A stretch of DNA of 59,145 nucleotides from IMG/VR virus record IMGVR_UViG_3300046660_000250, positions 1 to 59,145 of that record; one strand, given 5' to 3'. The position numbers and the translations under genes were made by a program. The notes under the pieces were generated by a model, which saw nothing but the letters and a program-made list of their open reading frames with translations, searched no databases and had not been told where the DNA came from. Each line of letters starts with the position of its first letter. Position 1 is the first letter of the stretch. This document shows positions 45,401 through 53,722 of this stretch, one piece after another. The stretch is from a virus.

Positions 45401-47525
45401 CGTCGACGCCACGCGTGAAGAGCGGGAGGACGTCAGGCTGTAGCGACGTCGACCAGTCCTTGAAGGCCTTCGTCAGACCCTTTGGGCCGGCGATGGAGTC
45501 ATAGAGGTCGCGCTGATCCGGGGTGAGCTTCGCGAGTGCCTTGCGATACTCATCCGCCTTCGTCGCTGCCTTCGCTGTCGTGTTGATGCCCGACAGGCGG
45601 GCAGACTCAAGGCCACGCTCCGCAGACCGCACGGACTCCGCGGCTTGGACCTGCGTATCCGCAGCGTTCGAGACAGCGTCCGCCAACCCGCGCTGAGCGT
45701 CGGCAACGGACTGTGCGGCTGCCACCTCTGCGCGTGCGGCCTCCCGGTGCGCGTCGGCAACGGCCTTGACCTGATCGGATACGTTCTGCTGAGCGTCCGC
45801 GAGCTGCTGTGCGGCTCGCTTGACGGCATCGTTGCCGTCGACACCTTCCTTGCGGGTTTTCTTGGCGTCGGCCTGGAGCTGCGTATAGCTCTTGGACTGT
45901 TCCTTCTGCGCCTGGACGGCCTGGTCATAGCTGAGCTGCGCTCTGGCCAACTGACCATCAGACGCGGTGCCCGCCGCATTCGACGCCTGCACACGAGACA
46001 GCTCGTCGGCTGCCTCCTGGACGCGCAGGGCGGCGTCACGCTGACTCAGTGCGCCGTCGGTAAGTTTGTCGTTCAGGTCGCTGAGCTGCTTCGCGGCGTC
46101 CTGCCGTGCCTGCGTGAGATCCTGCTCAGACTGGCGCGCGCTGCGCTGAGCGTCGGATAGGGACCGTTCGGCGCGGGCCACGTTGTCCGCTGACTGACGT
46201 CGCTGGTCGGAGGCACGCTGCACGGCCTGTGCTACGGCACGTTCCGCGTCCTCCACCTGACGGTTAGCCTGCGAGATGGACCGGGCAGCGTTGCGGTACG
46301 CAGCGCCTAGAGCTTGCTGCGCGCCCTGCATCTGCAGCGCCTGTTGCTCAGCCTTGACGCCCGCTGCAGCCGAATTGCTCGTCGCACTTGCGGCTTCCTT
46401 GTCCGCGGCCGTCTTCGCCTGAATGACGGTAGTGACGCCCTTGATCGCTGGAATAGCGGCCAGGGCCAGGGCTCCGACTCCCGCACCTGCGGCAGTTGCG
46501 GCGGCTGCGACGGCTCCGATGCCAGCCGCAAGGACCGGACCGAGCGGGATGGCCGTCAGGATGGCCATTTGGATCCCGAGCCCCATCAGGGCTGACGTCG
46601 CGTGGGATGTGTCCGCGAACGCCTTGATGTGGACGAGCTTCAGACTGTCGGCTTCGGCGTCCAGTGCTGCCAGTTCAGCAGCGGCGCGAGCGGCGTCAAC
46701 ACGGACGTCTATGTCGTGGTGCTGAATCGACAAGATCTCCAGGCGCGTTTGGATGGCCTGAATCTCTGCCAGTGCGGCGCCGGCGTCGATGTCGATCCCA
46801 ACCCGCGCGTCCGACAGGAGCGCGAGCCGTTCACGTAGCGCCTGAATCTCAACGCGCGCGGGCGAGGTGTCCGCGTCCACGTTGATGTTCGGGAGTGACG
46901 CCTGAGCCTCTGCCACGACGGCGCGGAGCTTAGCGCCAAACGAGCCGTCGACCTCCAGTGCGATTTTCTGCCGGCCGCCCACGGCTGCTATCTCCGCGCG
47001 GATCTCCGCCAGAGCAGCTCGTGCGGCTGCCGTGTCAGCTCGCACGGCGACGTTCGGATGTTCGGCGCCCAGCTCGCGGAGTTTGGCCTCAAGGCGGGTA
47101 ATCTCCGCCTCAGCCGCCTCTGCGCTGACGTCGATGCCGATCCGCTTGTTGCTGAGCTGCTCCAGCTTCGCCCGGATGCGCGCGAGTTCGGCGTCAACGC
47201 CCGTGTCACCGAGCTTGACGTCCAGTTTCGGCATGGCCTTGAAGGCAGCTTCGAGCTTCCGTCGGATGGAGCGCGCGAAGGCTCCGCCTGCGTCGTCACC
47301 CTGCCGTCCGGCAGCGCGTACGCCCGCCTTTCCACCTGCGTTGATGGCGTCGGGGATGGAGATCACGATGTGCTTCGATATCGCCTCCCCCATGCGTCGG
47401 CCGGCGTCTTCACCGACACGGTCCGCGATGGGGAGTACGAGAGCTTTCAGCTTCGTGTGGAAGTTGGGGACGATGGGGACAACGTCAACCGCTGCCCCAC
47501 CGACGATGTCCAGGTCGCCCGCCAT
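42411..47525 (-). CDS. Tail tape measure protein with M23 peptidase and transglycosylase domains
   Basis: A 1704-residue protein, the longest in the genome, that sets tail length. The N-terminal third has repeated helices (AxLEAKLRELG, VEIQALRERLALL). A hydrophobic pair lies near residue 320 (LVHIKAF...AILTAIPLGPVLAAGIGAVAAAATAAGAG), a long Gln/Ala coiled coil at about 390-650, and further hydrophobic and Trp-rich repeats at 880-1200. An M23 domain (HHTGLDFPVPVG, LYAHLSRI, GPHLHLEARRHG) and a lytic-transglycosylase-like domain (DGESGWRYNAKNPSSGAYGIPQ) follow near the end. Both could open the wall during DNA entry. Confidence 0.93.
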   Translation of the reverse strand: MAGDLDIVGGAAVDVVPIVPNFHTKLKALVLPIADRVGEDAGRRMGEAISKHIVISIPDAINAGGKAGVRAAGRQGDDAGGAFARSIRRKLEAAFKAMPKLDVKLGDTGVDAELARIRAKLEQLSNKRIGIDVSAEAAEAEITRLEAKLRELGAEHPNVAVRADTAAARAALAEIRAEIAAVGGRQKIALEVDGSFGAKLRAVVAEAQASLPNINVDADTSPARVEIQALRERLALLSDARVGIDIDAGAALAEIQAIQTRLEILSIQHHDIDVRVDAARAAAELAALDAEADSLKLVHIKAFADTSHATSALMGLGIQMAILTAIPLGPVLAAGIGAVAAAATAAGAGVGALALAAIPAIKGVTTVIQAKTAADKEAASATSNSAAAGVKAEQQALQMQGAQQALGAAYRNAARSISQANRQVEDAERAVAQAVQRASDQRRQSADNVARAERSLSDAQRSARQSEQDLTQARQDAAKQLSDLNDKLTDGALSQRDAALRVQEAADELSRVQASNAAGTASDGQLARAQLSYDQAVQAQKEQSKSYTQLQADAKKTRKEGVDGNDAVKRAAQQLADAQQNVSDQVKAVADAHREAARAEVAAAQSVADAQRGLADAVSNAADTQVQAAESVRSAERGLESARLSGINTTAKAATKADEYRKALAKLTPDQRDLYDSIAGPKGLTKAFKDWSTSLQPDVLPLFTRGVDGAKNSLPALTPLVTGAADAVGILMDKASKALKSPFWKDFKKDIDKSAKPAIVGLGIAFGNLLTGMAGIVDAFLPHMDGISDTMQRITGRFADWGKNLKGSPEFERFLKYVKDTSPGLAEFLGKILRSALDLAQAIAPLSADMFAVVGPMIDGLSWIATNAPWVIQLLWGIYTVNKAIQLGMAAFAVAMHIYTIAVAGATLVTSGWAAAIQATGIVPLIEAIVLAVAALVIGIIWAYKNVGWFRDAVDGAWTGIKIATLFLWNSVLKPAFDGIWAGIKGIGTIAVWLWKNAIEPAFKGIWLVARILFAVLVTAVVAPIIIVLRALGGIAMWLWTDGFKPSFEGIAMIATWLWTTILQPTFKFIWDGIKWLGDQFVWLYNNAVRPSLGWISDKASWLWTKMLAPAFKFIWDGLKWVGDKFRWLYDHGVRPPAEWIADKANWLYDKGLKPAFDKIKSALGLVSDAFDTAKTLIGKAWSKVSDIAKKPVNFIIEWVYTKGIKAVWDRVADFVKLPHLPAAPKLLEAGGTVGNGWGPAVPMKTNRPTAIVGEGNPRYPEYVIPTDPKYRSRALSLHQAAGTQLLESGGVVGGAWDWTKDTVSDVIGKGIDWAKTGADLLIHPSKVWTGLMKPIVNRITDGVGVAGKFGSAIGKYPLKMMAGLKDKIVDAAESLLFASEGTGGQWIKPVNAAFGTRFGVAGKMWSSGHHTGLDFPVPVGTRVNAVDDGKVTFAAGGGPYGNHVEISHGGGLSSLYAHLSRIITSAGQAVKQGQEIGKSGATGNVTGPHLHLEARRHGTPVDPMSYLTGGGGFTSAAKGAAQTYAKSILGNYGWGIGQFGPLQKLWDGESGWRYNAKNPSSGAYGIPQALPGNKMASAGSDWLTNPRTQIKWGMDYIKHRPDYGTPAVAYSKWLSRSPHWYDDGGLIPPGLSLVANGTGKPEPVFTGSQWQDIRASKGGGGATTVHADVRVFVGDREITDIVRVEVDARESANADALNNGRWV

Positions 47526-48264
47526 TACGCCTCCTGCGTCTGATCTCTCAGCCGCGGGTCGAGGGCGCGGCGCTGCTCGTCTGTCAGCCCCCGCATCTGC
47601 GTGGTCTGCTTAGGGGGAACCCCCGGTCGTGATGTAGGTGTGAACTCCTCGGGCTTCCCGCCTGCAGCAGCGATGGTGACGATTCGCAGTCGACTGACCT
47701 CGTCCTTCAAGGACGCGAGGAGCAGTTCGACGCCGCTCCACGGAGCCAGGTCGGGGCGGTGCTCGCCCGTCGCGCGCTCCATGTCGCTCGCGGAGACGCT
47801 GTTGCGGATCGCCGTCTTCGTCGCGCTCTCCGGTGGCAGGTGCTCAATCCAGATACGCAGGGTCCGCAGGGACAGCGTCCCGCGGTACACATCGAGCACT
47901 CGCGCGCCCGGGTAGTACCGCGGGATGTCCGCTTCTAGCGCCTCCGCGTGGTCCGCGAGGACTTGGCACGTCCACTGGACTTTCCCACCGGCTCTCCGGC
48001 AGCCTGCGCGGCGTCAGAGACGAACTCGCCGATCTCAGCGAACGTCGCGTCGAGCTCGACGAACGTGGCGACGTCGTCCGCGTGGAGGACGCCCTCCGCC
48101 CACGTGTCGAAGTCGCTCTGTCGCAGGGCTCGCATGTACGAGGGGCGCCACTGGGACGCGTCCTTCACACGGAGGGTCTGGCCAAGCAGCTCCGCGGTGG
48201 AGTAGCCCTCCGTGGCCTCGGTCTCCTGCGCCTCAGCGGGGGTAGTGGTGGTGGTCTCAGTCAT
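47525..48264 (-). CDS. Tail assembly chaperone, -1 frameshift product (G-T type)
   Basis: This is the extended 246-residue chaperone. The zero frame ends at 47935, but a slippery heptamer G-GGA-AAG at 47986-47980 lets ribosomes slip to -1. They continue VQWTCQVLADHAEALEADIP into LDVYRGTLSLRTLRIWIEHL and end at 47525, just before the tape measure start. The arrangement equals the lambda gpG/gpGT pair. The C-terminal part binds the tape measure. Confidence 0.88.
47935..48264 (-). CDS. Tail assembly chaperone, short form (G type)
   Basis: A 109-residue zero-frame product: a Thr-rich start (MTETTTTTPAEAQETEAT), then LGQTLRVKDASQWRPSYMRALRQSDFDTWAEGVLHADD and a basic end. It lies between the major tail protein and the tape measure, as expected for gpG. 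Confidence 0.88.
   Translation of the reverse strand: MTETTTTTPAEAQETEATEGYSTAELLGQTLRVKDASQWRPSYMRALRQSDFDTWAEGVLHADDVATFVELDATFAEIGEFVSDAAQAAGEPVGKSSGRAKSSRTTRRR
47980..47986 (-). promoter_or_regulatory. Programmed -1 frameshift site
   Basis: On the minus strand GGGAAAG lies in the zero frame as G-GGA-AAG (X-XXY-YYZ). Slipping joins the short chaperone to the -1 frame, which stays open to 47525. Confidence 0.85.
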
Positions 48265-48320
48265 GCGCGCGGGTCTCCTAAGTCAAGGTGTTGCTCTGGC
48301 GCGGGTCGTTGTGGAGCTGA

Positions 48321-48356
48321 AGCGGGACCCGGACCCGCGCAGATACGGGTCCCGCT
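48321..48356 (-). terminator. Strong hairpin after major tail protein
   Basis: AGCGGGACCCG and CGGGTCCCGCT form 11 perfect pairs. It follows the major tail protein stop. Such a hairpin can protect an abundant mRNA or limit read-through to the chaperone genes. Confidence 0.8.
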
Positions 48357-48377
48357 GGTTTTGTGAGTGACTGACGA

Positions 48378-48968
48378 TCAGCCGGCGGGGAAGAACCCGC
48401 TGACGTCGATGTCGCCGTAGTCGATGAAACGCTTGACGGCCGCGCCAGAGGTGCCCTTGTAGAACTTGAAGGTCATCTGGACGGGCATGACGTCGGACGT
48501 CTGTGGCTGCTCGTCGCCCCGCTCCGTCACCTTGCCGTTCGGCATGTACAGGCGGAGCCGCTTGTCACCGTCCATCGTGTCGAAGATGAACGCGTACCGG
48601 AGATCGTTGGGCTTGTCCGGCAGGTCGTAGGACGCGATGCCCGTCGTCGGCTGCAGCGCCGTCACAGGGACGTTGTCGTACAGGCTGCGGACGAGCGGGT
48701 TCAGACCCTCCAGGAAGGTGACCTGAAGAGACTTCGTGCTCTTGGTCATCAGGGTGCGGATCGGCTCCAGCGAGCCAGCCGCGTCGACGTCCTTCGTCTC
48801 CTCTTCGACCTTGAAGAGGCCGCCCTCCGTCGTCACCCACCCCAGGTTGTGCCATGGGGTCGCAGGGTCGGCGAACGGGGTCGTCGGACTGGCCGTGTTC
48901 ACAGCCGCCATGTAGACGAGGTAGTCAGTTGCGCCGAAAGTGAGATCGGCATTGCGGGTGTCCGCCAT
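48378..48968 (-). CDS. Major tail protein
   Basis: A 196-residue tail tube protein. NADLTFGATDYLVYMAAVNT, WHNLGWVTTEGGLFKVEEETKDVDAAGSLEPI and SLQVTFLEGLNPLVRSLY give the tube fold of siphoviruses. Hairpins flank it on both sides (48321-48356 and 48990-49017), consistent with high expression. Confidence 0.88.
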   Translation of the reverse strand: MADTRNADLTFGATDYLVYMAAVNTASPTTPFADPATPWHNLGWVTTEGGLFKVEEETKDVDAAGSLEPIRTLMTKSTKSLQVTFLEGLNPLVRSLYDNVPVTALQPTTGIASYDLPDKPNDLRYAFIFDTMDGDKRLRLYMPNGKVTERGDEQPQTSDVMPVQMTFKFYKGTSGAAVKRFIDYGDIDVSGFFPAG

Positions 48969-48989
48969 GTGCCCTCCAGGGCATGCGAG

Positions 48990-49017
48990 AGACCCGCTCG
49001 TCGTCGACGTCGGGTCT
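48990..49017 (-). terminator. Hairpin between tail terminator and tail tube genes
   Basis: AGACCCG pairs with CGGGTCT around a 14-base GC loop, in the leader of the major tail protein gene. It may act as an mRNA processing or stabilising site. Confidence 0.5.
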
Positions 49018-49031
49018 GTGAGTTCAGGGGG

Positions 49032-49400
49032 TTACGCGGGGCGCAGGCTCACGGTGTATGAGGCGCCTCGTCGGTGGACAGCCTCATTCGCCCACGGCTG
49101 CCGAGTTGGGCCGGAGTCGCATCGGACGTCGCGGATGACGGCGCCGTTGACGGGGCCGCGGAGGAAGAGGAGAGCGTCTCTCACCTGACTCGACAGGGTG
49201 CGTGCCTCGTCCTCCGTCGCCGCGAAAATATCGACGGCAACACGGGGGTGAAGCGCGAAACGTTCATCGCTTCCGCCGATGCGCTCGACTCGGATGACAG
49301 GGAGGCGAGTCTCCAGGTTCGCGGGCGTCTCAGCGCCGGCGAAGACACCGAACGTGGCCTCAGCCCACGGGGCCAGCACCGCTTCAATCTCAGCCGACAC
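49032..49400 (-). CDS. Tail terminator protein
   Basis: A 122-residue protein. SAEIEAVLAPWAEATFGVFA, RVERIGGSDERFALHPRVAVDIFAATEDEARTL and VSLRPA give the strand-helix order of lambda gpU/tail completion proteins. GTG start overlapping the gene above. The position before the major tail protein fits. Confidence 0.75.
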   Translation of the reverse strand: MSAEIEAVLAPWAEATFGVFAGAETPANLETRLPVIRVERIGGSDERFALHPRVAVDIFAATEDEARTLSSQVRDALLFLRGPVNGAVIRDVRCDSGPTRQPWANEAVHRRGASYTVSLRPA

Positions 49401-49752
49401 GGTGTGCCGCCTTCAGGTCGTCCAGGCTCTTGGAGAGCACGGCGTAGCGGGGCGTCCCGCCGTTTCCGTACTCCACGTGTCGCGCCTCAGGGGAGAAGTT
49501 GACGAGCCGTGCGCCCGCGCGGATGCGGGGCTTTCCGCGGAACGGGACGTTCTTCTCGATGGGGAGGACGTCGAACGACGCCTTGTAGCGTCCCGCGTGA
49601 CTGTCCTCCGCCGGGTTGCCCACAGGAGAGCGTGCCTCCGCGATGGCCTTCAGCTTCACAGCCGCGTCTTTGCACGGCTTCTGCAGCCACGGACGCGAGA
49701 GCATCGAGCCGATTCCGGAGTACCGGCCGGTGTACTTCGAGCGGTAGGCCAT
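49390..49752 (-). CDS. Minor capsid / head-tail protein, HK97 gp10-like
   Basis: A 120-residue protein. KDAAVKLKAIAEARSPVGNP and RYKASFDVLPIEKN lead to RLVNFSPEARHVEYGNGGTPRYAVLSKSL, the ARHVEYG motif of gp10/minor capsid neck proteins. Overlaps both neighbours. Confidence 0.75.
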   Translation of the reverse strand: MAYRSKYTGRYSGIGSMLSRPWLQKPCKDAAVKLKAIAEARSPVGNPAEDSHAGRYKASFDVLPIEKNVPFRGKPRIRAGARLVNFSPEARHVEYGNGGTPRYAVLSKSLDDLKAAHRVG

Positions 49753-50108
49753 CAGCCAGTCACCTCCGTCAGAGACGCTTCAAGATGGGCGAGCGACGTA
49801 GCGGGGAGGGTGTTGGGTCGTCCCTCCACCTGCCAGACCTCGCCGTTGCTCCGGATGATCCGGTCCGCAGGGCGGACGTCGGTCCCGAGCGGGGCGAAGA
49901 GAACGCGGCGCGTCTCGATGGTCGTCGATGCGCTGTGCGTCTCCGTCGAGCTGCCTACCGTCACGCCATAGGGCGGCATGATGGCGCAGAAGTCGACAGA
50001 GAAGCGTGTCGGTGGCCCCGGGATCTCAGACCCCGTGGAGTCACGGACCACGCCTCCAGGCCGCTCAATTTCGATCGTCTCGGAGAAGAGCTGCGCGAAG
50101 AGGCTCAC
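49752..50108 (-). CDS. Head closure / stopper protein
   Basis: A 118-residue beta-rich protein (FSETIEIERPGGVVRDSTGS; RVLFAPLGTDVRPADRIIRS; VWQVEGRPN), fitting head-closure proteins (gp16/gpFII-like) by size and gene order. Confidence 0.7.
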   Translation of the reverse strand: MSLFAQLFSETIEIERPGGVVRDSTGSEIPGPPTRFSVDFCAIMPPYGVTVGSSTETHSASTTIETRRVLFAPLGTDVRPADRIIRSNGEVWQVEGRPNTLPATSLAHLEASLTEVTG

Positions 50109-50485
50109 GTCGGCAGCCAGACTGCCATGGGCGGCGCAACGTCCTCTGGAGCAATGTCCAGGGACGCCGCTCCGAACGCTATGCCTACCGCGCGTCGCAG
50201 CCGGCGACGCTCATCGTCGGACAGAATGACGCCAGTACCCGAGTCCGCGTAGGACTGGAGCATGCCGCCGGCCTGTTCCGACCGGAGCCCGCCGGGGTTC
50301 GTCAGGATGCGAGCCGCGACCATGAGTGCGACGCTCTTGACTCCGCGCTGCGGCGGATCTGTCAGCCGCTCCCCCACCTCACCGTAGAACGCGTCTTCGG
50401 TGAGGTCGTGGGCAAGGGCGCACTGAGCGTCGGTCAGCGGGCGTGCGACGAGGGTCCGCAGCTCAGTCGGACTGAACAGTTCCAC
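50105..50485 (-). CDS. Head-to-tail adaptor protein
   Basis: A 126-residue helical protein (LTDAQCALAHDLTEDAFYGE; KSVALMVAARILTNPGGLRSEQAG) with the layout of gp6/gp15 connector proteins, next after the capsid block. GTG start. Confidence 0.75.
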   Translation of the reverse strand: MELFSPTELRTLVARPLTDAQCALAHDLTEDAFYGEVGERLTDPPQRGVKSVALMVAARILTNPGGLRSEQAGGMLQSYADSGTGVILSDDERRRLRRAVGIAFGAASLDIAPEDVAPPMAVWLPT

Positions 50486-50699
50486 CTGTCGACGCCTTCC
50501 GTCGGGGCGCGGCGCGCTTCGCGGGTGCCTTCGGTGCGGGCTCGGGATCCGTCAGTCGTTTCACGGACGGTGCCTCCGCCCACGCCTTCGGGTTCGTGAT
50601 GAGCGCCTGCGCCCACTCCGGGACCTCGTCCGCGGGGCCGAACACGTGGGCCGCGCCCTCTGCGTCCGTCACGTGGACGTTCGTTGCCAGGGTTGCCAT
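50463..50699 (-). CDS. Small structural protein with basic tail
   Basis: A 78-residue protein. MATLATNVHVTDAEGAAHVF and VPEWAQALITNPKAWA resemble small head proteins next to capsid genes. A Lys/Ala/Pro-rich end (APKAPAKRAAPRRK) follows. The DNA coding SVKRLTD is the same TCAGTCGTTTCAC block seen between early genes. Confidence 0.65.
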   Translation of the reverse strand: MATLATNVHVTDAEGAAHVFGPADEVPEWAQALITNPKAWAEAPSVKRLTDPEPAPKAPAKRAAPRRKASTGGTVQSD

Positions 50700-50723
50700 G
50701 CGTGAATGCCTCGCGTTTCGGGG

Positions 50724-51740
50724 TTAGAGAACGTCAGCCTGGAAGGTCAGGTCTGGAGCAGCGACGACAGGGAGCGCGATGGCAACCGCGCGGGTCCACA
50801 CGGTCTGTGGGTCCTCGCTCTTGTAGCCACCGACGGCGACGCCAGCAGCGTCACCACCCAGCCCGTACCGCGGGTCGTCGGCCTCCACCGGGACGCCCCA
50901 GAGGGTCTGGCCGACGGCGTCACCGAACTCCGGAAGGAACAGGATCTTGTCCACGGGAGTGACTCGCGTGGCGACACCGTTCACGGACACCTGCGCGTCG
51001 TAGATCAGTACCGGCGGGATGTCGTAGTCGCCGAGCACGGTGTTCAGCGCGTCGCGCGTCAGCACGGTGGGCGGGTTCTGCGTGTTGGCGAGCTTCGTCA
51101 GGCCGACGTTCCGACGCAGCCAGTTGTAGGCCGTGCGGGACATCAGGGTATACGCCGGGAGACGCCCGTTCGTGGTGTTGTAGACGTCGAGCCAGTTCGA
51201 CAGGTCGCCGTACGCGTCCGCCGTGGCGAAGGTGCTCCACGGGGTGGAGGCCGTCACGTTGTGCGCAGGGTTGCGTCCGAAGTCGACCGACGCCTGAACG
51301 CCGTTCTCGTTCAGGTTCACGGCGCCGGTGAACAGAGCCTCGCCACGCGCCAGTTCGAGACGGGCTTCGATCTGGCGAGCCAGACGGACGCCGTCGTCGA
51401 GCATGGCGTCACGGATCTCCGCGTTCTGCGTGTCGACGTTCCGGCGCCTGATGCGCTCGTACTCACCGACGGGGATCTTGCGGGAGATGGGCGGCAGTTC
51501 GCCACTCACGCGCGCCCCACCGGGACGCACGGCGACGTCAGACGACGCGTCGTAGGCACGGAAGACCGCAGCCTCCGTCAGACCGCCTCCGCCTCGCGTG
51601 AAGCGGTAGGAGAGATCGTTGATCGTGCGGTTCGGAAGCCAGCGGTCGAGGGTCTCCGCGTTCTCCACACGGTCGGCAAGGGCCGCGCGAGCGTAGCCCG
51701 TGAGTTCCGCGGGAGTCGCGAACTCGTCAATGAGCTGCAT
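50724..51740 (-). CDS. Major capsid protein (GpE-like)
   Basis: A 338-residue capsid protein. WLPNRTINDLSYRFTRGGGG, EYERIRRRNVDTQNAEIRDAM, PAYTLMSRTAYNWLRRN and ILFLPEFGDAVGQTLWGVP match the GpE-type HK97-fold capsid of actinophages. Preceded by decoration and scaffold genes. Confidence 0.88.
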   Translation of the reverse strand: MQLIDEFATPAELTGYARAALADRVENAETLDRWLPNRTINDLSYRFTRGGGGLTEAAVFRAYDASSDVAVRPGGARVSGELPPISRKIPVGEYERIRRRNVDTQNAEIRDAMLDDGVRLARQIEARLELARGEALFTGAVNLNENGVQASVDFGRNPAHNVTASTPWSTFATADAYGDLSNWLDVYNTTNGRLPAYTLMSRTAYNWLRRNVGLTKLANTQNPPTVLTRDALNTVLGDYDIPPVLIYDAQVSVNGVATRVTPVDKILFLPEFGDAVGQTLWGVPVEADDPRYGLGGDAAGVAVGGYKSEDPQTVWTRAVAIALPVVAAPDLTFQADVL

Positions 51741-51756
51741 AGTAGGTGGTTACCTC

Positions 51757-52155
51757 TCAGATGAAGATGACGCGGGAGGCCAGATCGACCTTGCCGGCGG
51801 CGTCGACGGCGACGGGGAGCTTGCTCTCCTTGATCACGCAGTGCAGGAGCATCGAGCCGACGGCGCTGGAGAGCGTCGCGCCACGTCGCGTGACGACCTC
51901 CGCACTCGTGAACAGGAAGCCGACGCAGGTCTGACGGCCGTCCGTCTTCGTGTCGTCGTACAGGCCGTACTTGCCCGACGCGGTGATCTTGCCGAGCGGA
52001 ATGCCGCTCTTGATGTAGCCGTCCGGGTAGTGGGTGCCGGCCGTGAAGGTGGAGACGTCGAGCGTCACGCTGACGGCGAAGTCCGTGCCGTGCTCGTGGC
52101 CGAGCCAGTCCCGCTTGTCCTGAGAGAAGCTCTCAGTGATGAGTCCGAGGTTCAT
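51757..52155 (-). CDS. Capsid decoration protein (gpD-like)
   Basis: A 132-residue protein (GTDFAVSVTLDVSTFTAGTH; GKITASGKYGLYDDTKTDGR; VVTRRGATLSSAVGS), the lambda gpD-like beta layout, directly upstream of capsid on the transcript. Confidence 0.78.
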   Translation of the reverse strand: MNLGLITESFSQDKRDWLGHEHGTDFAVSVTLDVSTFTAGTHYPDGYIKSGIPLGKITASGKYGLYDDTKTDGRQTCVGFLFTSAEVVTRRGATLSSAVGSMLLHCVIKESKLPVAVDAAGKVDLASRVIFI

Positions 52156-52178
52156 TGATCCTCCGTTGAGGGGGTGGG

Positions 52179-52865
52179 TCAGTTCTTCGCGTGGCGCTCG
52201 CGGTACAGGTCCGCACCCGCGCTCACGGTCTTCGAGCCGCCTCCGACGTCGCCTCCGCGGTTACCGCCGGAGCGCGTGGAGCCGCCGGAGTTGCCTCCGC
52301 CCTGGGCGCCGAACAGCGCCTTCAGCGCGTCTGCGTCGGCCTCCAGCTCTTCCTTCGTGGCGCCCTGGAGGCGCGCAGCCTGCGCGGCCGTCAGACCCTT
52401 GTCGGAAGCGATTTCGAGGATGAGCGCCTTACGGGTCGCGGCGTCTCGCTCAGCCTTCGCGGTTGCGGCTTCCGCGGCAGCGTCGTCGCGCTCCTTCTGG
52501 AGTCGCTCCGTCTCACTGAGGTCCGCAGCCTGGCGAGCCTTCAGGTCTTCGTCCGCCTTGCGCAGCCGCTCCAGCTCCGCAGCGTCGGGCGCAGCGTTGG
52601 CGCGAGCCTCATGCTTGCGGGCGTGGTGCTTCCAGTACGCGACCTGATGGGCGGGCTCCATGTCCGCGACGGGCTTGCCATCCGGGTAGCCATGCTCGTT
52701 GACGGTCGGAGCGCCACCAGTGCCAGCGGAGCCAGCGGAGCCAGTACCGGTGCCGTCATCCGTACCGTCACCACCGCCGATGAAGCGGATCGGACGACCG
52801 TCCTTGCGGTAGCCGACGATCGTCTGAGGAGCGCGGGAAAGCGCGAAGGAGTGCGGAAGCTGCAT
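52179..52865 (-). CDS. Capsid scaffold protein
   Basis: A 228-residue protein. The N-terminus (IVGYRKDGRPIRFIGGGDG) precedes a Gly/Thr/Ala stretch, a long coiled coil (ELERLRKADEDLKARQAADL; RLQKERDDAAAEAATAKAER) and a Gly-rich C-terminus. Typical of phage scaffold genes between portal/MuF and capsid. Confidence 0.82.
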   Translation of the reverse strand: MQLPHSFALSRAPQTIVGYRKDGRPIRFIGGGDGTDDGTGTGSAGSAGTGGAPTVNEHGYPDGKPVADMEPAHQVAYWKHHARKHEARANAAPDAAELERLRKADEDLKARQAADLSETERLQKERDDAAAEAATAKAERDAATRKALILEIASDKGLTAAQAARLQGATKEELEADADALKALFGAQGGGNSGGSTRSGGNRGGDVGGGSKTVSAGADLYRERHAKN

Positions 52866-52906
52866 GTGATGATCCCCTGTCGGGAGTCGTCAGCCCATGG
52901 CGGGCG

Positions 52907-53722
52907 TCAGGTCGATTGGATGTCGTCAGGACCCGTGAAGCGCTGGCCCTTGAAGCCCAGGACGGGTCCGATCTCCCCGTGATCGTTGGTCACGAGGATC
53001 TGTCGGTAGTCAATGGCGCGCGCCCCGCGGTCCGACTGACCTAGGGCGTCCTCCACGGCCTTGTGGATCTGCTCTAGCTTCTGCTCGTCGATGACCTGTC
53101 CGGGGTCCTCGTCCGCCGTCACCAGCTTCACCAGGCAGTCGCAGCCCGGGTGGATAGGCGCCAGATCGCGCTTCAGGTATCGCTGAGTGCTGGCGACGAT
53201 GCACAGGGCGCAGTCGAACTCGCCCTGCAGCTCACGAACGGTGTACTGGAACTTCGGGAGGTCGTCAGCTACGTCGCGCACGGTGTGCGTGCGGGCAAGC
53301 TGGAGATCCGTCTTCGTGATGGTCTCCAGGCGGTGTTCCCCGCGGCTGACTGCCTCCTCCAGCGGAATGTTCTTGGAGAGCGCCGTCCATATCTCGTTGA
53401 ACGGACGCTCGTAGACCTCGTACGGGTCGACGCCGCGGAGGGACTTGCCCGTCACGGCGTCGAGGTCGAGGGAGACGCGACGAGCCTTGTCGTCGATCTC
53501 CTTGTAGAGCTGCTCCAGGTAGGACGCCGTCAGCGTCGCTACCTGGCGTTGGCCGGCAAGGATGACGGGGACCGTGCGCGCCTTGAAGGCCTTCGCGTCG
53601 GCGTCACGCCAGGAGCGAAGGCCTTTCCACGACTGGTCAGTTCGCCCTAGAACGCTCGTCCAGACCCCGCGCACTGCCGACCCGTATCTACGGTCAAGCG
53701 GCGACAGGGCCACCCTGGTCAC
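52907..53722 (-). CDS. MuF-like capsid morphogenesis protein
   Basis: A 271-residue protein. LETITKTDLQLARTHTVRDV, QGEFDCALCIVASTQ and LAPIHPGCDCLVKLV form the MuF core with Cys/His residues. GTG start overlapping the portal end. MuF proteins assist portal and capsid assembly and can be injected. Confidence 0.82.
   Translation of the reverse strand: MTRVALSPLDRRYGSAVRGVWTSVLGRTDQSWKGLRSWRDADAKAFKARTVPVILAGQRQVATLTASYLEQLYKEIDDKARRVSLDLDAVTGKSLRGVDPYEVYERPFNEIWTALSKNIPLEEAVSRGEHRLETITKTDLQLARTHTVRDVADDLPKFQYTVRELQGEFDCALCIVASTQRYLKRDLAPIHPGCDCLVKLVTADEDPGQVIDEQKLEQIHKAVEDALGQSDRGARAIDYRQILVTNDHGEIGPVLGFKGQRFTGPDDIQST

Noticed and set aside
50706-51764. 352-codon plus-strand frame opposite capsid
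   Set aside because: Antisense of the major capsid gene with biased composition.
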